DNA of 64,000 nucleotides from Edaphochlamys debaryana. Its lineage: Eukaryota > Chlorophyta > Chlorophyceae > Chlamydomonadales. Positions 40,722 through 51,213 of the stretch are shown here, piece after piece (position 1 is the first letter of the stretch; each line of letters begins with the position of its first letter). The stretch lies in contig JAEHOE010000033.1 in NCBI GenBank assembly GCA_016858145.1, forward strand, positions 744,001 to 808,000, in the 5' to 3' direction. The notes under the pieces are model-generated. The model was not told the origin of the DNA. It worked only from the letters and a program-made list of their open reading frames with translations, and made no database searches. The position numbers and the translations under genes were made by a program.

Positions 40722-41328
40722 CCCCCAGCGTGGCTGCACCTGTATGCCCGTGTCGTCATGGGCGACGCCATCACCCTGAGGCTCCCCCCGGAGAGCGCCG
40801 CAGTTGCTTCCCATGGTAAGTCCTTTGCCACCACAGCAAGCAATGAGCGTAGCTTACTAGCGCCCTGTACTCGTTGCCCCCCCCCCTCGCCACAGCGAAG
40901 CTGCGTCCCTGGCCCCTTGCTCACCTTCAGTCCCTCGACCCCCCTCAGCCTCTTGACCGCCCCTCACCTGGTTGCTCCGTCCCAGCCCCTGCTTCCTCCC
41001 TCAGCGCCTCACTCCCCCCTCAGCCCTCCGTTGCCCCTCACCTGGTTGCTCCGTCCCAGCCCCTGTTTCCTCCCTCAGCGCTTCACTCCCCCTCGGTACC
41101 TTGCGCCCCCCTCAGTCCCTCAGTCCCCCCTCAGCCCCTCACTCCCCCCCAGGCCCCCTCGCTACCCCTCGGTCCCTTAAGCCCCACTCAGCCCCTTCCG
41201 CCCCCGCCGCCCTTCCACCCCACCTTCCTCCAGGACCGGCAGTGGGCGGGCGGACGACGGCACCTGCCCTGGCTGCGCACAGGGGCGATGTGTCCTACGT
41301 GGCACAGCTACTGGAGATAGCACTGATG
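40722..41328 (+). pseudogene. captured two-exon gene fragment inside the transposable element
   Basis: Exons 40722-40815 and 41234-41328, bounded by AG acceptors and GT donors (GTAAGT and GTAGTT), join in phase to 63 codons: WLHLYARVVMGDAITLRLPP, then TTAPALAAHRGDVSYVAQLL. The phases fit without adjustment, so the fragment derives from a spliced host gene. I do not recognise the parent gene. Its intron contains a Pro/Leu-type minisatellite. Confidence 0.5.
40925..41210. repeat. C-rich minisatellite in the captured intron
   Basis: CACCTGGTTGCTCCGTCCCA occurs at 40967 and 41039, each followed by GCCCCTG(C/T)TTCCTCCCTC, then degenerate CCCCTCAGxCCCTCA units. The period is about 72 bases at first. 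Confidence 0.8.
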
Positions 41329-42959
41329 GTAGTTGCTGTCGTGGGGTATCGTGGCGGGATCTGCCCTGCAGTTGGGTGCAGTTAGGGCTGCCTTGGCGTG
41401 GTGGGACCTGCGGTTTAGCGGCTGCACTTTTTTGCTGGCTGAGCTTGATGTGGTGGGACCTGATGCCCTGCTGCTGTTGCACGCAAGCAAGGCCGAAAGT
41501 CTAGATGGCAGGGGTGGTGCAGGTGTTGGCCGAAGCCTCTTGTAACGCTGCACACGGAAACTGAGACGGCAGCCGTCCCACCGACCAGCGGCGCAGATGG
41601 GCCGCCTATAGTTTACTAGTGGGCCACCTATAGTTGGGCGTGCCTATAATCGGCCGCCTATACGTGGCCAAGTATAGGTGGGCGGAGTATAGGTGGTGCT
41701 AACTATAGTTGGCGGCCCTTACCTGGCCGGGTTGACTCGGCCGGGTATAGTCCGCCGCCTCAGCTGACTATAATTGGGCACCAACTATATCCGGTATCCT
41801 GCCGATTATCTTATCCGGATATAATGGGCCGACTCTTGTGCAGGATAGTTCAACTATAGCCGGCCTCCCATTTTACAGACGATCACAGGCTGAAGCAGTT
41901 CGATCTCAACGGCATCCCACCGGCACCAAGGTGGGGCATGCAAAGGGGGCCGCTTCTGTGGCGGACAGGCAGGATCAGCGTGACTGGAGCCCAGGGGGCA
42001 GTGACTGGGGCATGCTTCACCTGCGGGAGGACCGGGGCCACACACGACAGAGTGCTCCAGCCATCACCTCATCGGCCCGCCCGAACACCGTCGTGCCGCA
42101 GAGGCGTGCCTCAGAATTGAGGTGACGTTCGAGGTGGACGCCAGCGGCATCCTCACGGTCTCGGCCCAGGTGGGGGCTATGGCCAGGGTACTCGGGCCCT
42201 GGCTGCTACTTCTCCGCCTAGACACAGTTAAACCTCCCTTCTTACCTTCCTGCCCTCCATCTGCCCTCGCCTCGCCCTTCCCCAACCCCCAGGACAAGGG
42301 CACGGGCAAGAAGGAGAAGATCACCATCACCGCCGAGAAGGGGCGGCTGAGCCAGGAGGAGATCGAGCGCATGGTCAGGGAGGCGGAGGAGTTTGCGGAC
42401 CAGGACAAGGCCATCGAGGCCCGGGTAGACGCGCGCAACCAGCTCGAGACCTACCTCTACAACATGAAGAGCAGCGTGGAGGACAAGCTCAAGGACAAGA
42501 TCGAGGATGAGGATAAGGAGAAGATCGGCGCCGCCGTCAAGGAGGCGCTCGAGCGGCTGGACGAGCACCCAGACGCAGGTGAGGGGCGGAGAGAGGGGCG
42601 AGGGCAGGTAGGGGTCTGGGCGACAGGGGCGGGGTTGAGGGACAGCGCAGATTGCTACCCCAGGCTTCCTCTGGGCCTGGAGCGTGGACCCTGTGGACCC
42701 TGCCACGCCCCACGTCACCTGCTTCTTGCCGCTTCCTTTCCCCCTCCCGCAGAGGCCGAGGAGTACAAGGAGGTCCTCAAGGCGGTGGAGGACGTGTGCG
42801 GCCCCATCATCGCGCAGGTGTACCAGCGGGGCGGCGGCGAGGCCAGCAGCGGCGCGGACGAGGACCTGGGGGACCATGACGAGCTGTGAGGGGGCGGGCG
42901 GGGGGGGGGCGGTTGCGGGGAGGGGGGAGAGCGGGTGAGCGGGGAGCAGCGGGGCAGGC

Positions 42960-43345
42960 TGTGGGGCGACGGACCTGGTCGGGGCGGCAGGTCGGGTTGG
43001 TGTTGTGGATGTTGGAACGCTCCCCTAGGCAGGAGGACTCCGCGAACGGAAAGTGCATGCTTAGGTGGCTCGGGGAGTGCCAGGGTGGGTGCCAGTCGGC
43101 TGCCCCAACGGGCGTGCAGCAACGAATGAGACCAAGAGTGAGTATCGGGCACTTTCCATCCGCGCAATGACGCGCCTCTGTAATGTCGTCTCCATGACTC
43201 GGACGATGTCAGGGCTGCATGCTGGACCCCAAGCGGCGGATGAGTGGGACCACGAGGGGCCACGAAGGCTCAGTCATGCGCTGACTCTGGCTTGGGTAGT
43301 TACAGCGTGATGTTGCCAACGCCGCCTTGCTCCCAGCCTCAAACG
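42960..43345 (+). repeat. BiP 3' flank, copy 3 of 3
   Basis: Continuous with the BiP pseudogene. It aligns with 26900-27256 almost throughout, including the TGTAA context near 43181 and the AACGAATGAGACCAAGA word. Confidence 0.85.
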
Positions 43346-43579
43346 TGACCGGGGAACAGCCCAACCCTCGCTCCCTCCCATGATGGTACGCCATGAATAG
43401 GCTGTGGCTCGGCACTGGCCCACGCCCCAGCCCCAGCATCCGGTATTCCGATTGTGTAAGACATCGCAACAGACCCCTAGCCGCTGCAATCTTCGTTGGG
43501 TGCCGATGTCACAGCTCATCTGTATGATGCACGACGTCTGCCAGTTATGCGCGCCCTCTAATCCTCACTTCCTCAGCCC

Positions 43580-44945
43580 TCAGGTCAGGATCTTGAGCGG
43601 GGGCGCCGGGGGCTTGGGCGACGGGGACGGCGGGCGGGGGCTGGGAGGGTGAGGGACCTTGTCGCAGGCAACCCACGCCGTACCAACGAGCACCTGGGGG
43701 GGTGGACGGGGTTGGCAGACGGGGTGACGTGTGTGTGTGTGCTGCATGGCGTGCATGCATGGGCCGCCTACGCACCCCACGGCGACAAGCCGCCCGAGGC
43801 ACTAAGCGCGTGATCCCTTGCTCTGTCAATCTTTCATCCTCACCTTGCACGGCGCCGGGGGCCGGGGCGAGGCCGGGGGCAAGGGGGGCGAGGGGGGCGA
43901 GGGGGACGGCGACGGCGGGCGGGGGCTGGGCGGGCGGGGAACCTTGTCACAGGCAACCCATTCATTACCGACGAGCACCTGTAGGGGGGGAGTGGGCGGG
44001 GTTGGCACACGGGTTGAGGTGGCGGGTTGTGCAACAGGGCATCCTAAAGTTCCCCACAAGCAGCTCGAGGCACTAAGCTCCCGTTCCCTTGCTCTGCCAG
44101 CCTGCCATGCCCACCTTGCACGGCGCCGGTGGCCGGGGCGAGGCCGGGGGCGAGGGGGGCGAGGGGGGCTTGACGCAGTGGGTGGGCAGCCCGGCGGCGG
44201 TCGTGCAGGGGTACGGGGGGCGGGGCGGTGGAGACGGGGGCCGAGGCGGAGGCGACGGCAGGGGGGGCCTGCAAGGGAACGCAGAGCGGGAGGCGGCGCA
44301 AAGGGCACAGCAGGCGGTGTCAGCGGTGAGGCTGGGAAGGGGGTGGAAGGACTTCCCAATTGTCGCTCCCGCTTGTCATTTCCCGGCACGTTTCCCTCGC
44401 CTTCAAATTCCCGGCCCGTGCACTCACGGAGAGGGGCTGGGCGGCGGGCTCGGGCAGGGCTGCATGAACTCCTTGACCCAGACCTGGCAGGGGGGCTTGG
44501 GCGGGGACGGAGGCCGCAACCTGTGGACGCAAGACAGAAGGAAGTGAAGAGGCGAGATGCGGCATTGCGGAAGAGTACGGAGCGATGCAGCCGACATGGC
44601 GAGGGAGGGAGGGGGCCAGAAGGTGAGAGAAGGCCGGGATTGGGAGAGGGCTGGAGTCCGCCCCTGGGACGTGATCAATATGCAAGCGAAGTAAAAGGAA
44701 CAGCCGCCCGAGGCTCACCTGAGGGTGATGTTGGGTTTGAGCGTGATGTTGAGCAGTGACGCTGTGTTGATGGCGGGCGAGGGGGTGGGGCCGGTGGCTC
44801 CGCTCCGGGTGCGGCTGGCGAAGATGTCTTCAAGTCGGAGCAGCTTGCGGCCGCTGGCGGGGTTCGCCAGCATGCTCAGCGCCAGCAGGAGCATGAGCAG
44901 GAATGCTCCGGCCTTGCCAGCTGCGGAGGCCCCCCGTGGCACCAT
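43580..44945 (-). CDS. secreted Pro-rich (hydroxyproline-rich type) glycoprotein
   Basis: Five exons (5' to 3'): 44945-44719, 44520-44428, 44268-44115, 43978-43844, 43693-43580; 240 residues with consistent phases. A signal peptide (AGAFLLMLLLALSMLANPASG) is followed by a short Ser/Thr region with N-glycosylation sites (NIT twice). The rest alternates Pro-rich tracts (PPSPPSPP, PPSPRPPSPSP) with short Cys-containing modules (PPCQVWVKEFMQPC, YPCTTAAGLPTHCV). Exons 4 and 5 are duplicates, each opening VLVGxxWVACDKVPxPPSPR. This layout fits an extracellular matrix or cell-wall protein of the volvocine HRGP/pherophorin world, with Ser-Pro tracts that would be hydroxylated and glycosylated. I do not see a full pherophorin domain. 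It is divergent to nothing obvious and ends 690 bp from the BiP pseudogene. Confidence 0.75.
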
Positions 44946-46501
44946 AGTGACAGTGTAGCGGGGCAGACGCGGGAGCAGGAGGGTGTGGGCGGCGGGTGCA
45001 AGGCCGCGGGTGCAGGTCGGTGCCGGCTTGCCAATGTGTAGACGGCAAAACATATGTTTGAGAGGGTGAAAGAAGTTGCTTTCCTGGCGAGGGGTGCGTC
45101 TTGAGGGCTCGGGTAGGTAGGTGTGAGGTAAAGTAAGGAAGCCCCGAACCGGCCCGAACCGACAGTGTTAGTTGCTCTTACCCTGACGGCCTGCGCCTTT
45201 TTATACTGCACTACTCCGCTTCACAGGCATGCTCACACGCGGTACCGCTGATCGCGGGAAGGTCGTTGCCACGCGAGATGCCGGCTCGCAGGTCGGGCGC
45301 AACGGTCGGCTTCCTAGGTATGGCATGCTCGAGCGCCCTTGCCGCCGTAGCGAAGCATTTTGTCTTGTATTGTTGCAATCACTACTGAGCCTGGCTGCTC
45401 GCGTCAAGTCAAACGCGGCGCGCATTTGCGCAGGGACGGGTGCGCGGTCCGCTCGCCCGGGTAGGACCAGGTCTTCGACGGCGCACCGCCAGCACGCGGC
45501 CCCAACGCGGCGACACCCCGGCCTCCGCATCGCTGCTCTTCTACATGCGGCCCCTCCTTTGCGTGCCGCCCTCCCCCTTGTAAGCCGGAACTAAGCGAGG
45601 CCACGGACGGCTGCCCATGCATGTCTGCATTGCGCGTCGCGCTTCCCCTGACAACCGTGGCCCCTCCTGCAGCCAAGGCCCAAGGCCCTCGACGCCGGCT
45701 GCTCACACCCGCCGATGTGCTTGGTCAGGGGTGCACAAAAGTCCTCAGTCCGCCGCCGGCATTCCGGTGGTTGTGTAAATTCTGGATGTGTGTGCCCCGG
45801 CCGGCTCGGCAAGCATCCACGTACTGCGGTGTAGCGCGATGCACTAGTCAACTCGGTACAGTTCTGGCGCTGGGCGACAAGCGGGGCGCCCCCATGGGGG
45901 CGGAAAAGGGCTGAGCCCCTCACCCATCTGCTACGCGACCCATTCCCCGTGGTAACCGTGGGCGCACTGTAATCCAACCGAGCTTTAACGCGTAATTAGC
46001 AGGTTGTCGGGGGACTCGCACCCCTCGGCACAGACTTAGCTGCCCGGTCTTATCTACACGGACACCGCTCCGCCACCTCCTAGCCACCGCTACCCGCCAG
46101 ACATGTCGCCGGCATGTTGGAGCTTGGTCAATATGTTTCCCTGTTCTCAGTTGCAAGCGATAGGGTATAAGTGGGCGAAAATTTCTTGCCGCCTGCCGCC
46201 CAGGAGGTAAGAGCGTAAGACACGCGGGGAAATGTCGGGGGCAGGGGGGGACGCGAGGGTCGGCACACGGGGCACGATGGGCATACGCTCCGAACACATT
46301 CACTTCGAAGCTTATACACGAGTGCATCTACCGCACGCTGAGAAGGCAAGTTCACAGTGCTCAACCGCATAGCTCTGCAAGCATGAGATCAACTCGAGGG
46401 CGAGGTCCTTCCCTTCACAAATGACCGTAACCAGCTGATGTACTAGAATAACGTTGTCCTTATTAGCTTGACTCGCGGGCGAAGGGCCCCTAGAGTCCGA
46501 A
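44946..46501. other. intergenic between the two divergent secreted-protein genes
   Basis: 1.56 kb shared upstream region. It holds dispersed repeat B copy 2 (45874-45998). No coding exon that I can support; the open frames at 45229-45594 and 45404-45706 have no recognisable protein. Confidence 0.5.
45874..45998. repeat. dispersed repeat B, copy 2
   Basis: Partner of 31228-31358, same strand, nearly identical over about 120 bases. Confidence 0.88.
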
Positions 46502-49130
46502 ATGCATTTCCTCCTCCCACTACTTTTGGTGCTGCTCGGCGCGGGCGACGCTCTGGCCGCAACAGATAGGACGGAAGCATTTGAGACCTGGAGCGAAGCG
46601 GCCGACTGGTGAGGCACCAGTTGCGCCGGGCACAGCAGGCAGTGGCACGGGGTGACTGAGGCCGTTTTCCCCCTTCCCCCGCCCCCGATGCCGTTGCCCC
46701 CCTCCCAAGCCGGGATGACGAGCCACATTGCACTCACTGGGCGGAGGTGAGGGCAGTCACGAGAGTTGGAGGCGTCGGGTGACGGTCTTCCCTGGCGCCA
46801 TGTGTGGGGCACCGGTCGTCCCTGGCGACACGGACGCTGTCGGGGTCGTGTAGGCCTCTTTCGTTCCGGAGCCCCACCAATTCGGCGCCGCTCCCTGCAT
46901 TAGCCTGAGCTGCTTGCATACACAACGCGGGGCCCCTCACAATTCCAACATCCCTCTGCTCGGTGGATAGGCGGCAGTGCGGCACACGGGCGACGCTTCA
47001 TAGCACAGCATAGACCGCCCATTGCAGCCCCTCCCCCCGCATGCACCTACACACTCATCGTTCTCCACGCCCTTCACCCCCTCCCCACACACCACCTCCA
47101 CCTTCACCTCCCCCGCCTGCCCCCTGTGCCTCAACCGCAGGTGGGCGAGTGCAGCACCAACCCGGCCTTCATGCTCAAGTCCTGCCGCCTGGCCTGCAAG
47201 CAGTGCGAGCCGGCCCCCGTGGACCCGGGGCGGTACCGGGGGCAGCTGCTGGTGCTCAACACCACCCTGGGGGAGGTGGGGGCGGGGACCAAGCGGGCAG
47301 GGGCCTGGGGTTGCGTTGGGACGGCCTATACCGCCGCGGCAGCATGGCTCCCGAGAACCGTCAGCCGGGGTACACGAACGCATGCGCGTTAGATTGGCGG
47401 TGGGGGCTCAAGGGCGTAAAGCAGTTGTGGGGTTCCGGTGTGGGTTTGAAGTGCCAACGTCGACCGAAATGGATGGGCAGGGCAGTGCTTGAGACCCTCA
47501 GCTGACGCCCCGCCTCTTGCCCCTCGCCCGCCCCCAGATCCGCATCCGGCCGCTCTTCAGCCAGGCGCCCCAGACCGCGGCGCTGGTGATGGAGCTGGCG
47601 CACCACCCGGGGGGGTGCGAGGGCTGCAACTTCTACCGCAACGAGGCGCACCCCGAGGTGGGGGCGAGGGCAGGGGAGGGGGAGGGGGGGAGGGGAGGGG
47701 CAGTTGGTAGCACCCCGAGGTGGGGCAGGGGGAGGGAAGGGAAGGGAAGGGAAGGGGAGGGGCGGCTGGGAGCACCGGCGGTTGGGAGCACCAAGAGATG
47801 TGGGAAGGGGAGGGGACGGCCAGGGGCAATGGGCGATGGGGGTCGCGGACAGCTGGAATGGGCCGCCCAAAGGTGGGCAGGGGAGAGTCGGAGCTCCGGT
47901 GGAGAGTCTGCGCATGCGGCAGCCGGGCGCGCGCTCGATACCTCTTAGCGCCTTCAGGCCGTGGCAGTACTCGCGTGGGGCAGGGCACGCGAAGCACCGT
48001 GCCGGCACTTGCAACCCCACCTTACCTCACCGTGGTACGCACCCCCTCCCCTGCCCGCCCGCTCCCCCGGCCGCAGCCCGGGTCCTCAGGCCCACCCTAC
48101 GGACTGCTGCAGGGCAGCATGGCGGGCCTGCTCAAGGTGCCGGAGCGGGAGGGCGGCGACATAGTCATGAGGTGAGGCTGGGCATGCCGCATGCAATTGT
48201 GCAGTGTCCGCCACGCACCGCCCGCTGACCGCCACACACCGTACTTGGCGCGCGTGCATCTGCCGTACAGGGCCGGCCACGTGGCCATGATCCCCTCCAC
48301 GAGGGAGTTCTTTATCAATGTGGTGGACCATGAGGTGGGCCCCTCTCAGGGGGGGGGAGGGGGAGGGGAGGCGGACGAGGAAGGGGAACAGGAGGTGGGC
48401 CTCTCTCAGGGGGAGGAGGGGAGGCGGCCGAGGAAGAGGGGAACAGGAAGCGGAGCTGGAGGACAGCGGTGCAGAGGTCGGACCGAGCGCCGTGGGCACT
48501 TGAGGCTGGACACATGCCTTGGGCAGTAGACGGTAGCAGTGGAAGGAAGCGCTGGGTTGCGGGCCGAGCCATGCAAGCTTGCACCCAAGCGAACCAGCTC
48601 GTGGATCCGAACCCCCCCCTGCAGGGCTGGGGTGGCAGCATGACTGTATGGGGGGACATTGCTGACGAGGCTTCGATGCGGGTGGGTCGCACGGGGGAGG
48701 GGGGGTTGCAGCCTGTAATGGAAGCAACCCTGAGGGAGGAGCGGCTGGGGTGGTCTTTGCTCGTCTTTCCTCGTCTTTGCTGGTCTTTGCTCGTCTCCTT
48801 GCTGTGTTGTCCCGCCCTCACGTGTCGCGCCGTGCTCGGCCCAGGTGGTTGAGTCAGCGCTGCGGCTGCCGTACAAGGCGGTCAAACACCCGACGTACGG
48901 CACGGTGATGCGGATGCTTGACGAGGTACGGGGCTGGGGTGGCGAGGCTGCCAGCCGTGTCCTGTCATGATCTGGTGGGGCTGCCTCGGGGTGAGGCGTG
49001 TGTTGTGGGGCTGCCCACGGTGGGGGCATTGGGGCTGCTCTTCCTCACCTCCAGTCGCCATCGCTCCCTGCCCTCCCCTCAGACCATCGCCTTCACACCC
49101 ATGGCAGAAACCGCAACCGGCTCGAGCTAA
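46502..49130 (+). CDS. secreted protein with ShK motif and cyclophilin-like domain
   Basis: Exons: 46502-46608, 47141-47275, 47538-47657, 48077-48171, 48271-48334, 48625-48681, 48845-48925, 49083-49130. From 47141 on the phases close to the stop. Exon 1 encodes a signal peptide (MHFLLPLLLVLLGAGDALAA). Exon 2 has the second half of a ShK toxin-fold motif (GECSTNPAFMLKSCRLACKQC), a disulfide module common in algal secreted enzymes. The remainder resembles divergent cyclophilin-type peptidyl-prolyl isomerases: CNFYRNEAHPE, YGLLQGSMAG, GHVAMIPSTREFFIN and WGDIADEASMRVVESAL, where GxVxM and FFI are the barrel core positions. Exon 1 ends in phase 2 while the exon at 47141 needs phase 0, so a small exon of length 3n+1, likely encoding the WAx part of ShK, is missing from this model. 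The protein probably works in the secretory pathway. The activity is uncertain. Confidence 0.68.
47648..47727 (+). repeat. duplicated 5' splice site in the ShK/cyclophilin gene (exon 3 end)
   Basis: GCACCCCGAG|GTGGGG, the exon 3 end with its donor at 47648-47663, recurs at 47710-47725 within the intron, 62 bases downstream, with the same purine-rich sequence after both. Confidence 0.88.
48332..48410 (+). repeat. duplicated 5' splice site in the ShK/cyclophilin gene (exon 5 end)
   Basis: GAG|GTGGGCCCCTCTCAGG at 48332-48350 recurs at 48392-48410 with one change (CTCTCTCAGG), a 60-base spacing. Confidence 0.88.
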
Positions 49131-51213
49131 GCCGGCGCGAAGACGTACGCGGCGCATGCGGGGAGGGGATGGGCAGGCGGCGGGGCAAGGGACTCGGAGG
49201 TGTGCGGGCGGGGGCTTGTGGGTTGGGTGGGGAAGCGCTGGCACTGCCCAATGCCCGGTGGCCTTGCAGCTTGCGCTATCTATGGTGGCTGCCCTTGTAA
49301 CGACGAACGCCTCTCCAGCCTGCACGGAGCACACCGAACCCCCCGCCGAGGGGCCCAGGTGCCCTCGGCTGAGGCCCCCACCTCAGGCCCCACCTAAACA
49401 GACGCGGCCGGTCCCTAGCGCCTACCTGCCAGTCGCAGCATACCGGTACCCAGCGCACCGCGCCCAGGCTGTGAGAGATGTGGCTGCCAGCACATGGCTG
49501 ACAGTTCTCTGGTTGTCTGGTAGCCTCCATGGGGCTTCTGCGAGGCACGCGTCACACGTTACCCCTCACAAGAGCTTCTGCTTGATTGCGTGCCGCCGCC
49601 CCCACACTGGGTCGTCACTTCCCTACTCGCAAGAGCAGGGTTGCGAACAGAACCTCGCCAGACTCGCCAGAGATGTTGCACTTTGCTGGCCTTGCTTTTC
49701 GCGCAACGTCGTCCCCCGTTTCTCAGTCCCACACTGGATGCCGCCTTCGGCCTCACACGGGGCGGCTGGGCGGGCGACGGAGGCAGTCACGGCATGCAGT
49801 TCCGACGGCGGAGCTTGCGGCTGGCAACCGAGGGAAGCACGCGCGTCCCGTTGAGGGGGCAACGGACGATCCTCCGCGTCTGGGCGCCTTTGCACATGTG
49901 GTTGCATGCGCTGTCCCATGCGCTGTCCCTGGGGCTTCCTGGGGCACGAGCACCGCAGCCCGCCAGCTAAGATCTATCCCTGGCCCCTGCGCTGCCTGCC
50001 CTCCCCTGTCCCCTCCAGTGGCTCCAGACACTGGCCCTTTCACGCCGCTAGCGGGCGTTGAGTGCTGGATGGATGGATGAAGACAACCCCGGCAACCCCC
50101 TCCGGCTCCGCTCTGGTACTCAACGCCCCGCCCATGCCAGTATCAAGTGAGCATCGAGGTCCGGTGTGGGGCCGGTGGGCTATATAGCCTCCGTATGACC
50201 AACAAACAGCGAGGCTTCCACGGGCCACATGAGGGTCGGGAGCGGCCGAGCGCGTGACTAGGCTCGTATCTACGAGGTATACGGTCATGAACTACGTGGC
50301 AGGTCCAGCGGGGTCCAGCAGGGTCTCGCGTCGCTCGCCCGGCTTTCGCTAGGCACTCCGTGTCTGGTAGCTGACCAGCGATAACCTGGCGATAACTCGG
50401 TGCATTGAGACAGACCTGGGGTGCTCTTTGCGGCGGGCACACGATTCCACTCCAGTGCGTGCCCGACCACGTCAGACTCCTGGCTCATACTCCGTACCTC
50501 CTGATGTCCTGGCCAGAAGCGACCGGCGCTCAAATCGCCTGCGCACCCCTGCATGCAATCAGTCACTAGCATCACAGCGCAGCACATCGCGGCTGTACGC
50601 ATTCGGTGGAGAGAGCGCCGACGCGAACCCTCGGGTCGCTGAACTGTAGTCCGTGGACATATTCCCCCTCTGATACCTGAGCGGTTTGTTTGGCCCGTGC
50701 TCAACAAGTTAAGCCGAATCCGAGGTAAGAGCATACGGCGCGGCTTGGGCGGCGTCGCGGCGTTCGCGGTCGGAGGGGTAAACGCACGCCGCGGCGCAAA
50801 ACCTCGAAGGCGCCGACGCGCGCGCAGTTGACCACGTCGCATTGCGCAAGTAGGCGCATGTCGCGAGGGCTTGTCGCGGTGTTCATGTGGTCGGCTGTGC
50901 CTGGACGCCGAGCTGGCGCGCAACGACTTGCCCGCTCGACATCCTGTCGGAACACGTTACTTCCAGCTGCGCTGCAGTGGAAAAGCCGCGATGCCCCGCA
51001 CGAGACTCGCGAGGCAGCACTTCACATCGCCGGTCCTGCCAGTCAGCGCGTGCCGGGTCTTCCCCCTTTCACGCGGCGCCGCCGCGAGTCTGTCAGAAAC
51101 CCACCTCGGACGGCTTGCGACGCGCAAACGAAGGAAGAAGAAGTCTAGAAGCGTATAGCGAGGATGGGAAGTGTAGAGGATGCGCGTGACGAGGGCGCCG
51201 AGGAGGGCTTTCA
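49131..51213. other. intergenic between the ShK/cyclophilin gene and the VTC4-like gene
   Basis: 2.1 kb without a supported gene. Around 49630-49690, AGAACCTCGCCAGA with GCTGGCCTTGC resembles 31130-31190, so a diverged repeat may lie here. The segment 50280-51200 has a more even base composition and should contain the promoter of the downstream gene and possibly a missing 5' exon of it. Confidence 0.45.

Larger units (their letters stand above)
36921..41881. mobile_element. DNA transposon-like element with inverted terminal repeats, inserted in BiP pseudo-exon 9
   Basis: The ends are CGTCTGTAAA (36921-36930) and its exact inverse TTTACAGACG (41872-41881). The flanks are AT on both sides; removing the element plus one AT restores the BiP exon reading (GACAAT + CACAGG). 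Subterminal zones of about 250-300 bp at both ends are packed with TATAGTTGG-type words in both orientations (GGGTATAGTTGG, CTATAATTGG, AGTATAGGTGG). No transposase is recognised, so it is probably non-autonomous. It carries a LINE (37668-40130) and a captured gene fragment (40722-41328). If the flanking AT is read as part of the inverted repeat, the terminal repeat is 12 bp with no target duplication. Confidence 0.78.
36734..42889 (+). pseudogene. truncated BiP copy, split by a transposable element
   Basis: Homologues of BiP exon 8 (36734-36759, partial), exon 9 (36884-36920 plus 41882-41930), exon 10 (42102-42169), exon 11 (42293-42578) and exon 12 (42753-42889) appear in order. Exons 1-7, the whole ATPase domain, are missing. 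Exon 9 is cut by the 4961 bp element 36921-41881. Exon 10 is 68 nt instead of 67, with one extra base near 42115 that shifts the frame. Exons 11 and 12 are nearly identical to the functional gene at 26119-26735 and still encode the HDEL end. The copy is therefore a partial duplication that cannot give BiP. High identity in exons 11-12 against more change upstream suggests recent origin or gene conversion at the 3' end. Confidence 0.9.

Noticed and set aside
41837..42889. Second BiP copy as a functional gene
   Set aside because: It lacks the ATPase exons, is split by a 5 kb element and has a one-base insertion in exon 10; the intact HDEL end is not enough.
45229..45706. Open frames upstream of the Pro-rich glycoprotein gene
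   Set aside because: Short, Arg/Ala-rich on both strands, typical of random open frames in high-GC DNA; no exon borders could be supported.
50285..50923. Minus-strand open frame of 212 codons
   Set aside because: No recognisable domain, no splice-site pattern and no homologous look; it lies in the upstream region of the VTC gene.
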